From: Diadema setosum
Taxonomy: Eukaryota > Echinodermata > Echinoidea > Diadematoida > Diadematidae
Assembly: GCF_964275005.1 (NCBI RefSeq)
Contig: NC_092706.1
Location: forward strand, 3,291,113-3,355,112
Reading direction: 5' to 3'
DNA length: 64,000 bases
Below the pieces are notes generated by a model. That model worked only from the letters and a program-made list of their open reading frames with translations. It was not told the origin of the DNA and searched no databases. Of this stretch, positions 24,396 to 34,394 are shown one piece after another. A program made the position numbers and the translations under genes. Each line of letters opens with the position of its first letter. The first letter of the stretch is position 1.

Positions 24396-25290
24396 TATTT
24401 ATTGTAGAAGATGCAATTTACGTAGTTTGTGATTTTATCTTCGCATAGGAAATGTTGTGTTATGGGCAGTGTACGTAGCGATGTTACATCCTGGGTTGAC
24501 TGCATTCATTTAAATCTTTTTATTTATCTATTTACCTTATTTTCACTGCTCCATGACTTGGAGTCTGATGCAGGATGCTTGTGCATTGATGCTGTGAGTG
24601 GGCGTGCAAATGAAAACAGCCTTCTTCAGCCTATATATAGCTGACATTATGAAACATGTTTTTATGCACTGTGTGTGTCTGTGTTTGCGTGGCTAACTGT
24701 CCCACCTTATTGGCCATATCGCATCGCGTTTCACATCCACTTATGTACATGCATGTACTTAAACACGGACTTGATATTGTGTCATGAGCACTTCTGTGGA
24801 GGCATTTCATAGGTAAGTTTATTGTCTGCAGAAAGCTTTCTTGCTTGTAGTGAATATAAGTCTGTTGTAACCAATACGTTCATTGTATGCTTTTTTTTCT
24901 ATGTTGGACAGTATACAAGTGATGCTGAATAGGGTAACAGGTGGATGGAATACAATCTGTGTTGCTGTTGTTCAAAGACAACACAGCTTTCAGCAGATCA
25001 GAAACTTTGCATTCATCAATATGCCTTTGAAGTCTCAAGTTTGATGAATTATGAGCTTTTTATGGAAACCTTGTGTGTGTTACATTGTTCTTTTACATAT
25101 GTGTATTTTTCCAATACTGCAGAGATTTAAGGTGATTAAGTTTGATTAGCCCTATTTCAAAAATTAAACATAATTAAGACTTAAAACTTTCAGGATATGT
25201 AGCCCACATATATGAGAGATAGTGGAGATAAAATCATATGAAACCTTACATTTTTCTTGTATATTTTAAACAATATGCCTTAAAAATTGG
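24396..25290. other. No gene recognised
   Basis: AT-rich non-coding DNA, no supported exon. Confidence 0.35.
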
Positions 25291-25294
25291 CCAT

Positions 25295-26062
25295 TTTAGG
25301 ACACCAAATTTGTGACATGATTAGTACCCCTAAGATCAAATGCATCACACTCAACTAAATTATATATTTCTATAAGTGTTTTTGACTGATCTTATTCCAG
25401 AACATGCCTATTTGGAATGACATGTAAAGAAAATCCTGTTAATAAACCTTTTTCATTCCTAAAATGCCATTATAAACAGTGCGTAACGCGTGTTACGCTT
25501 GGTGTCCACGCGACAACCGTTACACAGAGATCCTAGAAAAGGTTGATCGGAATTCTGAAAATCAATGCATTTTTGCTGTTTTAATGAGCTCAATGGGGGA
25601 TGAAAAATATGTGACTTTTGTTTCAAAATATTTACATCTTTATGTCAAAATTAACAATGGTAAATCAGCAATTTTTTGGTGTCCAATGTAACCACCGTTA
25701 CACATGAAGATTTGATCTTTTATTTTGTACATTTCCAATACTATTTACTGGCCTTTCTGATTTTTCTGAGTTCCTTTCCAGGATAGGTATCCAAAAGAAA
25801 AGAATATAAATTATATAAAATATTTGGGAAGAAACTATTTGCCTCTTTCTCTTTAGTGTCCAATCGCGACGCGCGTTGCGACACGCGTTATGCATATTTG
25901 GAAAATGCCTAAATAAGTACAAACAGTAAAATTCTGCACTGTTATCACAATACATTAGTTACATTATTAACAAATCAAGTTCATAAATATTTTGTGATCA
26001 ACAATATGTGTTTAAAATTATTTTCAATATTCTATGTAACGGATGTTACATAGGACACCAAG
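25295..26062. repeat. Periodic GGTGTCC / GTTACA motif cluster
   Basis: The word GGTGTCC (or GTGTCC, and its reverse GGACACC) recurs near 25299, 25499, 25679, 25857 and 26055, spaced about 180-200 bases. It is usually followed by a GTAAC...GTTAC inverted pair (for example GCGTAACGCGTGTTACGC at 25480 and TGTAACGGATGTTACA at 26037). The intervening DNA is AT-rich and mostly diverged. It may be an old satellite-like array or an element with internal subrepeats. Confidence 0.45.
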
Positions 26063-27320
26063 CATTTTCAATGGATTTCCCTATAGGAATGTACACAAAA
26101 TAACATTTTTCTGATTTAATTTTTTACAGAGCTTTTTTGTGCACTATCTCTCTGTACAACCCTGAATATCAAGAAGTCACTATTCATTAAAATGAAGCTT
26201 ATTTTGAGGTCATTCTAGTGGAATTTAATTTGTAGTACAATGTCACACTTTTGGTTGCAGTATTGTAAAACTACACATATAGTAATTTATTGTTTGCACA
26301 TTGTTCTGTCGAAGGAAATATTTGGTCACATGGGTTAATAATACAGATGGGATCACATGTGTCTTTGTACATACAATGTACATTTGTGAGTTTCACAGGC
26401 AGGTGGATGGATGCCCATTATTGTTTGGATAATGGTATTAAAGACTGCAGATTTGTATTAATCTAAATAGTGCTGTGAGCATGAGGAGAGCATTTCTGTT
26501 TATACCTTATTGGGACTTGACATGTACTGCATTTCTTGTGTCTTTTTCTTGTGTCTGTTGTACTGAAAAAAGAGTATTTTTATCCTTATTTTATGACGTT
26601 CGTGATCTTCCCACCAATTTTCAAACTTAAGACAAAGCGCAAGGACAAGAGACTTTTAGGAGAACGACCTTGAGTCTCCTGATGGTGGAGAGCTAAATAT
26701 ATGCGAATGCATTGTACTTTTACAAGTGTATGTCACATTTGTGTGACATTTCTAAGAATCAGATTCAAGAGGTTTCCTGAAGCTGTTGTCTGTTGAATTC
26801 ACTTCTTTTTATTTACTTTTTTTTTTGGGGGGGGGGGTGGGTGGAGGTGTATTTGTATGACTGCTTAAGTGCTGCATTGATTAAGTAGCATCACCATTAG
26901 TGGTTCACAGTAGTGATATATCTTTTGTGGAAGTGTCTGTAGCGGTTGATTGTGTTGAGGACTAGGCTATCTGGAATATCTTGCTGCCCGTCAAGTGCTT
27001 CAGATAGTCAAAACTGCAGAATCAAAGTGCATTGAACAGAGGCCATACAGCCTGTACATGTACATGTGTATACCTACTACAAATGCACCTCCCAATAGTG
27101 GAAACAATAGCAGGACTCGGAGGCAGGGGAAACTTGATGGAACTGGTGCCGCTTTTTTGGAGGAGTAGGCCAGATGAGTTGTCGTGTTGAAAGGTTTCTG
27201 TATTGGGCAATATTAGTGCCATTTAGAGTTCAGTGATACAATGCATGTCATGCTCGGTGATTGAAGACTTTATGTCGGTGCCTAGAGGTGCAAATTGTGT
27301 TCAGTGCCTTGTGGTTATGT
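26063..27320. other. No gene recognised; T(10)G(11) at 26817-26837
   Basis: AT-rich sequence probably within the RNF41 5' intron. The homopolymer junction is the only structure noted. Confidence 0.35.
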
Positions 27321-27346
27321 TCATGCTAAATGTTTCTTTTATAGTC

Positions 27347-27489
27347 CATATAATGCACAGGCTATGGGCTTTACAAGTATGATATGTCTTTAAAACGCTG
27401 CCAATGTGATTATGATTTTGTTCAATGTAAATGGTTTTGGAAGCCCTGCTGTGGCACTCGCAGAAACTTTGAACGGATCTCCTGCCATC
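27347..27489 (+). repeat. Upstream duplicate block, copy 1
   Basis: It shares CAGGCTATGGGCTTTACAAG, ATGTCTTTAAAAC, GGTTTTGGAAGCCC and CTGTGGCACTCGCAGAAACT with 27768-27895. A pyrimidine tract plus AG precedes both copies (about 27343 and 27734), so each looks able to act as a splice acceptor. Confidence 0.8.
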
Positions 27490-27767
27490 ATAAAACTTTG
27501 GTGTTATTACCTCATATATATGTTTATTTTGTTTTCTTCGTAAACTTTCAGAGAGTATTTTGGTCACTTGCAGAGTTTCTCTATTTTCAATGTTCAGTTG
27601 GCCTGTCATCTTGTGCAAATTAGAGGTCTCCTTTGTTGTTTTAATGTGCATTTCAATACAATGTATTTGTTTCATTTGTAATGGACTGATATTTCATGGT
27701 TCAATTGTCTCATAAATTCTTCTCTTACAGTGCATATTGTTGGGAATAATTCCCATCGTAAATGAAC

Positions 27768-27895
27768 AGGCTATGGGCTTTACAAGTATATGTCTTTAAA
27801 ACACGGCCAGTTTAATAATGATTTTGTTCAATGCAAATGGTTTTGGAAGCCCCGCTGTGGCACTCGCAGAAACTTTGAACGGATATCTCCTGTCA
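27768..27895 (+). repeat. Upstream duplicate block, copy 2 (adjoins RNF41 start exon)
   Basis: Second copy of the block at 27347-27489, offset about 413 bases. It ends only about 20 bases before the acceptor of the RNF41 start exon. It carries single-base differences and a short deletion relative to copy 1. Confidence 0.8.
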
Positions 27896-27913
27896 TTTGA
27901 CCTGTCTCCACAG

Positions 27914-28042
27914 ATCTTGACCACTGAAGGGATTTTGGAGTGACCGGTCGAGATGGGGTACGAGGTTGCCCGCTTCGAGGGCGAGGTGGACGAGGAACTC
28001 ATCTGTCCAATCTGCAGCTCAGTACTAGAAGATCCACAGCAG
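27914..28042 (+). CDS. RNF41: RNF41 start exon (coding from 27953)
   Basis: The acceptor TCTCCACAG ends at 27913. The 5' UTR is 27914-27952. Coding 27953-28042 gives residues 1-30 (MGYEVARFEGEVDEELICPI then CSSVLEDPQQ). The donor is CAG/GTGAGC at 28043. The acceptor upstream of the ATG implies at least one non-coding 5' exon. Confidence 0.93.
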
Positions 28043-31000
28043 GTGAGCGACTTGAAAAAGTGCTATGCTGTTATACAAGTAAATATCCATACAAATTATA
28101 TAAAAATATGTAAAATACCTCTATTCTGACTCTTTCAGCCTGTGTTGCTTGTCAGTCTTTAGAGGGATGGTATAGTTTTTGTTTGAAATGGGGATTCAAG
28201 ATTTAACTTCTTGCAAAATAATTATGAACCACTTGTATGAGATATTAAAGAGCATGAAATTCTATTAAAGAGGAAATTAAAGTATACATGATTAAAATAA
28301 ATTTTTGAATAGCTGAGACACCCAAAAACAAAGCAAAACAAAGTGGTCCTTATGAAAGATGGGTGCCACCCTGTTTTAGGACCTCTCTATTTGTGCATGT
28401 CTCATCAATTTTGTAAATTATTTTGCAAAAAGTTAAAACCTAAATCCCCATCCCAACCAAAACTACGCCATCCTTTTGATGTTATACATGTAGATTAACA
28501 AAATTTAACGAGAAAAAGCACTCAGAGAGTGCAGACCTCATGTCCACCCGTACATGCACACTGAAAATCACTCTATAAAGAGCTTATGTTTGTATCTCAC
28601 AGTCTACCTCTAATAGCTTATTGCATGCTGCGCCAAATCTGTTCACAACTTTGTAAGTTAAAGGGATCGTATAGTTTTGGTTGAGACCTAATTTCAGGTT
28701 TCTAACATTTTTAGTGAGATAATGAGAAACCTCTTATGAAATATTAAAGAGCATGTAATTCTATGAGGAATTCTACATTTATTTGATGAAAATTGGTTTT
28801 GAAATGGCTGAGATATCCAAAAAAAAAGCGATTCTAATAAAGTGTGGGTCCTAAGAAAGTGTGGGACCCACACTTTATTACGATTGCTTTGTTTTACTTT
28901 GTTTTTGGATGTTTCAGTCATTCCAAACCCAATTTTCATCAAATAAACTTTGAATTCCTCTTAAAATGGTATGCTCTGTACTATTTTATAAGTGTTTTCT
29001 TGATATCTCGCAAAAAGTTAAAAGCCCAATTCTCATCTCCACCAATACTGTACCATCTCTTTAATGTGCAAATAGACGGGCAAACCAACACCGGCAAAAA
29101 CATAACCTCCTTGGGGGAGATAGTACATTGTAAAGGATGTTCCCACATTATGTACCTCACTGTCTACAAGTGCTCCTGAAAGAGTCTGCAAGATTTCACT
29201 CATAACCTGTAAAAGACTTCGCCAGAAATGATGAGCAGTACTTCATGTTGTGATTGTGATTATTCAAGTATCGAGAGCAACACTCCATTGCCCGTTGTTT
29301 TCTTGTATGAGGAGGGAAGTGCTCTCCATTGTTGGTTTCCCCTGCTTAACCTTGTCACAACCATCAGCAGTGAGAATGTACAGAGTGCCACAGTCATCAT
29401 GGTGGTGAGAGGGTTTAATGTTGTGATGAGTGTATGTACACCAAAGTGTGGTGTCATAGCCATTTATCACCATGGAAACTGGTTCTATTGAGACAACCTC
29501 ACCTTTTATGACCAGCATATCTGTGAACACTATTGTTGCCAACCATTCTCCCACCTGGTTCCAACCAAAGCTGTAACAAAGGACCATGATATCGTCACTT
29601 ATAGGTACTCTATATAGCTGGCGCTTGTCTATAGATGGGACTTTCATGTACATCTTCCTTGCAAGTGTTAAAATATTGCACATTTGAATACAATAGTAGA
29701 AAACACAACTTGCAACAATGCACAGTGTGTGGGGAGAAGGAATGTAATTATGCATAGTACTGGTACCTTTATGTGAGACCAGCAGGGCTCACCTCAACAA
29801 AATCCTTGATTAAACTGCACCACCACTTGATACATCGTTTTAGGTGTATCCACCATTTTCTCAAACCCACTCGCCTTCACCAAGAGATTATTATGGGGTG
29901 ATGCTTAGTATTTCAAAGGCCTTAACTGTTGCTGTAGCCATGGGTCTGTTTTCACCAAACTTTTTTTTTTTCTTTTTAACAGGAAATAGCATGTTAGAAT
30001 ACTGTGAATGTGTGTGTGAACTTTAATACATGACTTCATCCCTGTTTAATAGCAAAAGCTCACAGTGGCATGACTTTAGGGATTCTAGTGCACTCGAATG
30101 CACATTTACAGTATGTGCAGTTAGATGCCAAATGGTGATAACAGTTGCATTCTTCATTTTTTTTTTTGCAGCTCTGTTTGTTGTATTCAGCAGACATGTA
30201 GATCAAATTTGACCTGTTGCCCTTAAAGCCCACAGGAGTCCCTGAACATTGATTTTCTGACATTGTTATTAAAATTTCCAGACTCTTCTGAGCTTTCCAG
30301 CAATGTATGATTTGTTCCACTTGATTTCCCCCAAACCTACCACCTATTTAAAGTGGTGAGAAAAATGAGCATGGGAGAGTATACAGCCATGCATGTATGA
30401 GATCAGCCAAGCAATCTCTGTAGATCATTTCAGCGCGCTTGTAGTAAAATACTTCATAAAGACCATAAAGTTGTCAAATTTTTTAATATTCTTGGTTTTT
30501 GAAATTAGGGATGGAATACCGGTAATAGATTTTCTAAATTCTCACGTCCAGTCGAATGTTACATAGTTCATACAGGTCAATATAAGTTGCAAGGGCTTCT
30601 TCTTTTTCCTGGCTTTAATATCTGACATGATTAAGGTATTATTAAACATGTTGAAAGGTAATGAAGCCTTCATAGTAAAAATGGCTCTGTCTTTGACCAT
30701 ACATGACCTGTTGTAAAGTTTGTGGCATGAATGTTGTCTAGATGTTTTATTCTCTTTATATTTTGATGTAATTGGGTGTGCACGTCAATCAGCTTTCCCC
30801 TGCAAGACTCTTTTACCCATGATTCTCCAAGCCTTTGATTTGATTCAAAGTGATCTGTTTTTCTCATACTTTGTATCAAGATATTATTGACCTCAACTTG
30901 ACAGCAGATATTGCTAATTAAGACATTACTAACTGTCTGTTTAATCTTCTCTTGCAGGCACCAGAATGTGAGCATGCCTTCTGCTCTTCATGCATCCAGG

Positions 31001-31827
31001 AGTGGTTGTCACGGCAACACACCTGCCCTGTGGACCGCAACCACATCACCTCCCAGCAGCTCAAGCCAGTGCCTCGCATCCTGCGCAACCTCCTGGCACG
31101 GCTGCAGATCAAGTGCGACAATGAGGGCTTCGGCTGCGTGGCAGTGGTGCGGCTGGACTCCCTCCACCAGCACCTGCAGGAGTGCGAGCACAACCCCAAG
31201 CGCCCCATCCAGTGCGAGGCGGGGTGTGGCATGGTGATTCCCAAGGATGAGGTCAAGGACCACAACTGCATCCGGGAGCTGCGGCTGCTGGTGCAGAACC
31301 AGTCCAACAAGCTGAACGAGCAGGAGACAGAGATGTCAGAGATCCGAAACCAGCTGTCTGAGCACCGGCGTGAGATGCAGATGCTGAAGGAGTACATCCG
31401 GGCCATCCGCATCTCCAACCCGAACACCAGCCCGTCGGTGCGGGCCATCGAGGACGAGATTGAGAACAACGAGGTGGTGCGATGGGTGAATTCCATGCCG
31501 CTCGCCCGCGTCACGCGGTGGGGTGGCATGATCTCGACGCCCGACGGCGTGCTGCAGACGGTCATCAAGCGCTCGCTTCTGGAGAGCCACTGCCCCGCCC
31601 ACATCGTGGCGGAGCTCATGGAGAACGCCCACGAGCGCAACTGGCCCCCTGGACTGAGCACGCTGGAGACGCGGCAAATGAACCGACACACTTACGAACA
31701 GTACGTGTGCCGCAGGATCCCCGGCAAGCAAGCCGTGCTGGTGATGGCGTGCGACAACGCCCACATGGGAGAGGACTTCACCCTTGACCCAGGCCTTGTC
31801 ATGATATTTGCACATGGCATCGAATAA
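27953..31827 (+). CDS. RNF41: RNF41/NRDP1 E3 ubiquitin-protein ligase (two coding exons)
   Basis: Joining 27953-28042 and 30958-31827 gives 319 aa, matching human NRDP1 (317 aa) end to end. The RING finger has C18, C21, C34, H36, C39, C42, C53 and D56 at the human positions, including the unusual Asp as last ligand. A SIAH/TRAF-like zinc finger follows at about 75-138 (CDNEGFGC...CEHNPKRP...CEAGCGM...HNC), then a coiled coil at about 139-178 and the USP8-interacting C-terminal domain at about 185-319 (RVTRWGGMISTPD, AHERNWP, LETRQMNR, RIPGKQAV, LVMIFAHG). Family members act in the cytosol, ubiquitinating targets such as ErbB3 and BIRC6, and are stabilised by the deubiquitinase USP8. An in-frame TGA 12 bases upstream (27941-27943) and GAG before ATGG fix the start. 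The phase-0 intron is 2915 bp and carries two TTAA foldback elements. The last exon is much GC-richer than its surroundings. The protein ends two residues short of human, at HGIE. Confidence 0.97.
28163..28474. mobile_element. TTAA foldback element, copy 5 (RNF41 intron)
   Basis: AGGGATGGTATAG at the left, ACGCCATCCT at the right. The flanks have drifted from TTAA (TTAG, TTTG). Same internal words (GGGATTCAAGATTTAAC, CCAAAAACAAAGCAAAAC). An older, diverged copy. Confidence 0.7.
28662..29060. mobile_element. TTAA foldback element, copy 6 (RNF41 intron, inverted)
   Basis: 399 bp with TTAA at 28658-28661 and 29061-29064. Its left end (AGGGATCGTATAGTTTTGGT) is the right-type end of copy 1, so it sits in the opposite orientation. 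An almost complete palindrome; its centre AGTGTGGGTCCTAAGAAAGT sits between matching AAGTGTGGG words. Confidence 0.8.
29264..29755 (-). CDS. Unrecognised 163-codon ORF in RNF41 intron
   Basis: An open frame of 163 codons antisense to RNF41, inside its intron, next to a TTAA element. I do not recognise it. The C-terminal half has a weak immunoglobulin-like look (EPVSMVINGYDTTLWCTY, later STSLLIQENNGQW), but no second-sheet cysteine or D-x-G-x-Y-x-C motif follows. No signal peptide or splice context is evident. Chance ORF or a decayed fragment are the main alternatives. Confidence 0.15.
   Translation of the reverse strand: MHNYIPSPHTLCIVASCVFYYCIQMCNILTLARKMYMKVPSIDKRQLYRVPISDDIMVLCYSFGWNQVGEWLATIVFTDMLVIKGEVVSIEPVSMVINGYDTTLWCTYTHHNIKPSHHHDDCGTLYILTADGCDKVKQGKPTMESTSLLIQENNGQWSVALDT
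29770..30957. other. Rest of RNF41 intron, nothing recognised
   Basis: AT-rich intron sequence ending in a pyrimidine-rich tract and TTGCAG at 30957. Confidence 0.6.
30958..31827 (+). CDS. RNF41: RNF41 terminal coding exon
   Basis: Acceptor CTCTTGCAG at 30957, coding residues 31-319, stop TAA at 31825-31827. It holds C34 through D56 of the RING, the second zinc finger, the coiled coil and the USP8-binding domain. It is strongly GC-rich with CTG, CGC and GTG codons, unlike the flanking introns and UTR. Confidence 0.96.
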   Translation, partial: APECEHAFCSSCIQEWLSRQHTCPVDRNHITSQQLKPVPRILRNLLARLQIKCDNEGFGCVAVVRLDSLHQHLQECEHNPKRPIQCEAGCGMVIPKDEVKDHNCIRELRLLVQNQSNKLNEQETEMSEIRNQLSEHRREMQMLKEYIRAIRISNPNTSPSVRAIEDEIENNEVVRWVNSMPLARVTRWGGMISTPDGVLQTVIKRSLLESHCPAHIVAELMENAHERNWPPGLSTLETRQMNRHTYEQYVCRRIPGKQAVLVMACDNAHMGEDFTLDPGLVMIFAHGIE

Positions 31828-34394
31828 CAACCCCAGCAACCTCCCACAGGTGTACAAGTTTGGACACGTGGAAAACTTTTCGCAGTATACCCAGCGAGTC
31901 TGATACGTGCTGCAAAATGACGTAGACGTACTTGCTGTGACGACATGTGGTGGTGCAGTAAAGTCTGTGATATTATGTCATCATTTCCCTGTGAACTGCG
32001 TTCATTTCCGTAGAGAGGAGAGAAATGAAAGAGTCTCTTTTAGGGCTCCCTGATGCAGTCGCATCTCAGTCAAGTTCTGATGTGTGTGGTGTTTTCGTAG
32101 AACTTGGCATTTGATAGGCAATTCTTTATGATATGTTGCAGATAACTGTTGTCATAATCTGTGCATTAGTGTGATCAAATGTGGTAGCTGTTCATGACAA
32201 CAGGAATGTTCATACGTGACAACCAGTTTGTGTTTTGTTTTTGTTTATGTTGCCCTGGAAGTGCGTGGATGGCAAGTAATTAATGTTGTGATGCTACCCA
32301 GAGTGTCACAATAGAAAAACAGCTAGTCGGCTTCTTACTCTAAGTACTCAAATGCGTATCCTTGCTTTTGCCGGCCTCCATATTTCAGAGAACACTCGTT
32401 AAACTTTACTCTTGTTCTGACAAACCCTCAGCTGGTCTGCCCTGAATGAAAGGGGAACTCTTGAATTGGTCATTATGTAACGACTGCTACATTCACTTCA
32501 CAGTTGCAATGGTGAAATATTGGCTGCTCTGTTTTATGATTTGAAGTGAATTCAGTCAGAGGGGTTATGCCTTCTCTACTATAAGGGGTCAGACTACTAT
32601 AAAGGTGGAAATTTTCATGTATTTTGAGTGACGTGCACCTAGGGCATTAAAAAAAAAGCAAGTGAAAATGTTTGCTTCCTACATGCAATACTAGCTCATA
32701 TTTTGATTTCACAGAATTGAAAACACACAAAATTCACTTTACCCTGCTGAGCGCAAAAAATTATGCACGCAAAAATATCCTCTTTTACAGTATAGAAAAG
32801 TTTTGGAAAACAAAAGCAAACGAATTCATGCTAGATGTGTTGACTACAGTGATTGTCATAAATTTCATGCATTTTTCCTTTCGTATTTACTATTTGCCTA
32901 AATGCCTGGTACAGCCAACCAGTGGTGCTGCAAGCTTCGTGTTTCCAAATTGCCCATTCATCATGATATCCCAGCAACGGTCCAGACACTCTTGTTTGGC
33001 ATTACCATGATAGCTTTTTTTGCAACAAGAAAACCTGGTATGTGTACGACCATTTCTTCGCTAGGTGAGACTATGAACAACAGTTATAAAGGTCAAAAGC
33101 CAAATGGCACATTCCAAGCAGAAAAGCATGTGGCAAAACTAAAAGTAGCATAGTGTAGAGTTAAGCTTCTGTAAGGCAAGTCATTTGGCCGACTCTGAAT
33201 AGATCTTGCAAAGGTAAAGTTATAGCATTTATCAATATTTGCCCTAGAAATCTGAGAATCACAAACTTTGACAGGGCAGTGTACTGACATGATGTGGACC
33301 TGATCTGATGGCAGTCGAGGTGAAGGCATGATTCAATCTGAAATGTTTCCATGTGCACAAAGCATGAAAAAGTGCCCAACCTAGTGAGTTGAAACTTTTT
33401 ATTCTGCAAGACTAGACTCATTCAACCAGTCATTTCAATGGTAACAGTGATGTTTACACCTTGAATATGGGTGGTATTCTGTGCACAATGTAAAATGGTT
33501 CTACATCATTTTCCTGCTGTCTAGTGTAATGTTATATTGGAATATTTGGGGGTTTTTTCCCCCAACTTTGTTATTGTTGTTGTTGTTCATACAGTCATAA
33601 TTGTACTGGGCAAGAGGCTGCGTTTGAGTAGAAATATTCAATACTGAACACTAGATTTGAAGGCAACACATTTTGAGTCTGAATGAAAGTAGCAAGTAAA
33701 GAAAGTACATAGTTTGTCTAAAGGCATCTCATGTGAAACAGCCATGAATATGTAAAGACTTACAGGAAAAGGGACATATAAATCCTGGAAATGGTTAACT
33801 TTGCCCAGCATTTTCTAAACTGAAATCCCACCAATCTGTGGACACCAAGAAATTGATGCACAAAGAAAGAAAGAAAAAATAGACTTATCTTGCTGTGAGA
33901 GGCATCATCTCTTTCTGCCTCTGATTATTTTACACAGTGTATGTTTTATTACTGAATCAAAACTTGAATTTCCCATTCAATCCACATAAGGAATAGAATG
34001 GCATATATTTCCTACGTCAGTGCTGCATGAATACAAATCATCATTCATGAATATGAATTTTTGCCTTTGGAGATTTTTATTTTCTCGAAAATACTGGTAC
34101 GAGTATTCTGTCTTTGCTGTTTTCATTTTGAATGTTACATACAGGTCATTGGCAACCAAATAAGAATGAATTAAAGCAAAAGCAACCAGTAAAATTTACA
34201 TTGTAAAGCATGCGTAACAGCACCTACATTTGTTGCTATACTTGTCTATATGTTGTACAAGAACAAATTTATTTTATCATGTGTATCTTGCCTGTGGCTG
34301 TTGCAACATACTGTGTTTTTTTGTTGTTTTTTTTTTTCATTTTCATAGCCTTGCCGTTATGTTGTCAGTGTGTGTGTGTTTGCTTAGAAATAAA
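31828..34394 (+). other. Probable RNF41 3' UTR, end uncertain
   Basis: AT-rich sequence downstream of the stop. AATAAA at about 34389-34394 is the first canonical poly(A) signal I noticed after the stop. Others occur near 35893 and 36481. The true 3' end cannot be set from sequence alone. A diverged TA-flanked MITE remnant (CTTTTACAGTATA, about 32780) lies within it. Confidence 0.3.

Noticed and set aside
30918-31857. Long ORFs antisense to, or in other frames of, the RNF41 last exon (up to 257 codons)
   Set aside because: Shadows of a GC-rich exon whose + strand frame matches NRDP1 throughout.
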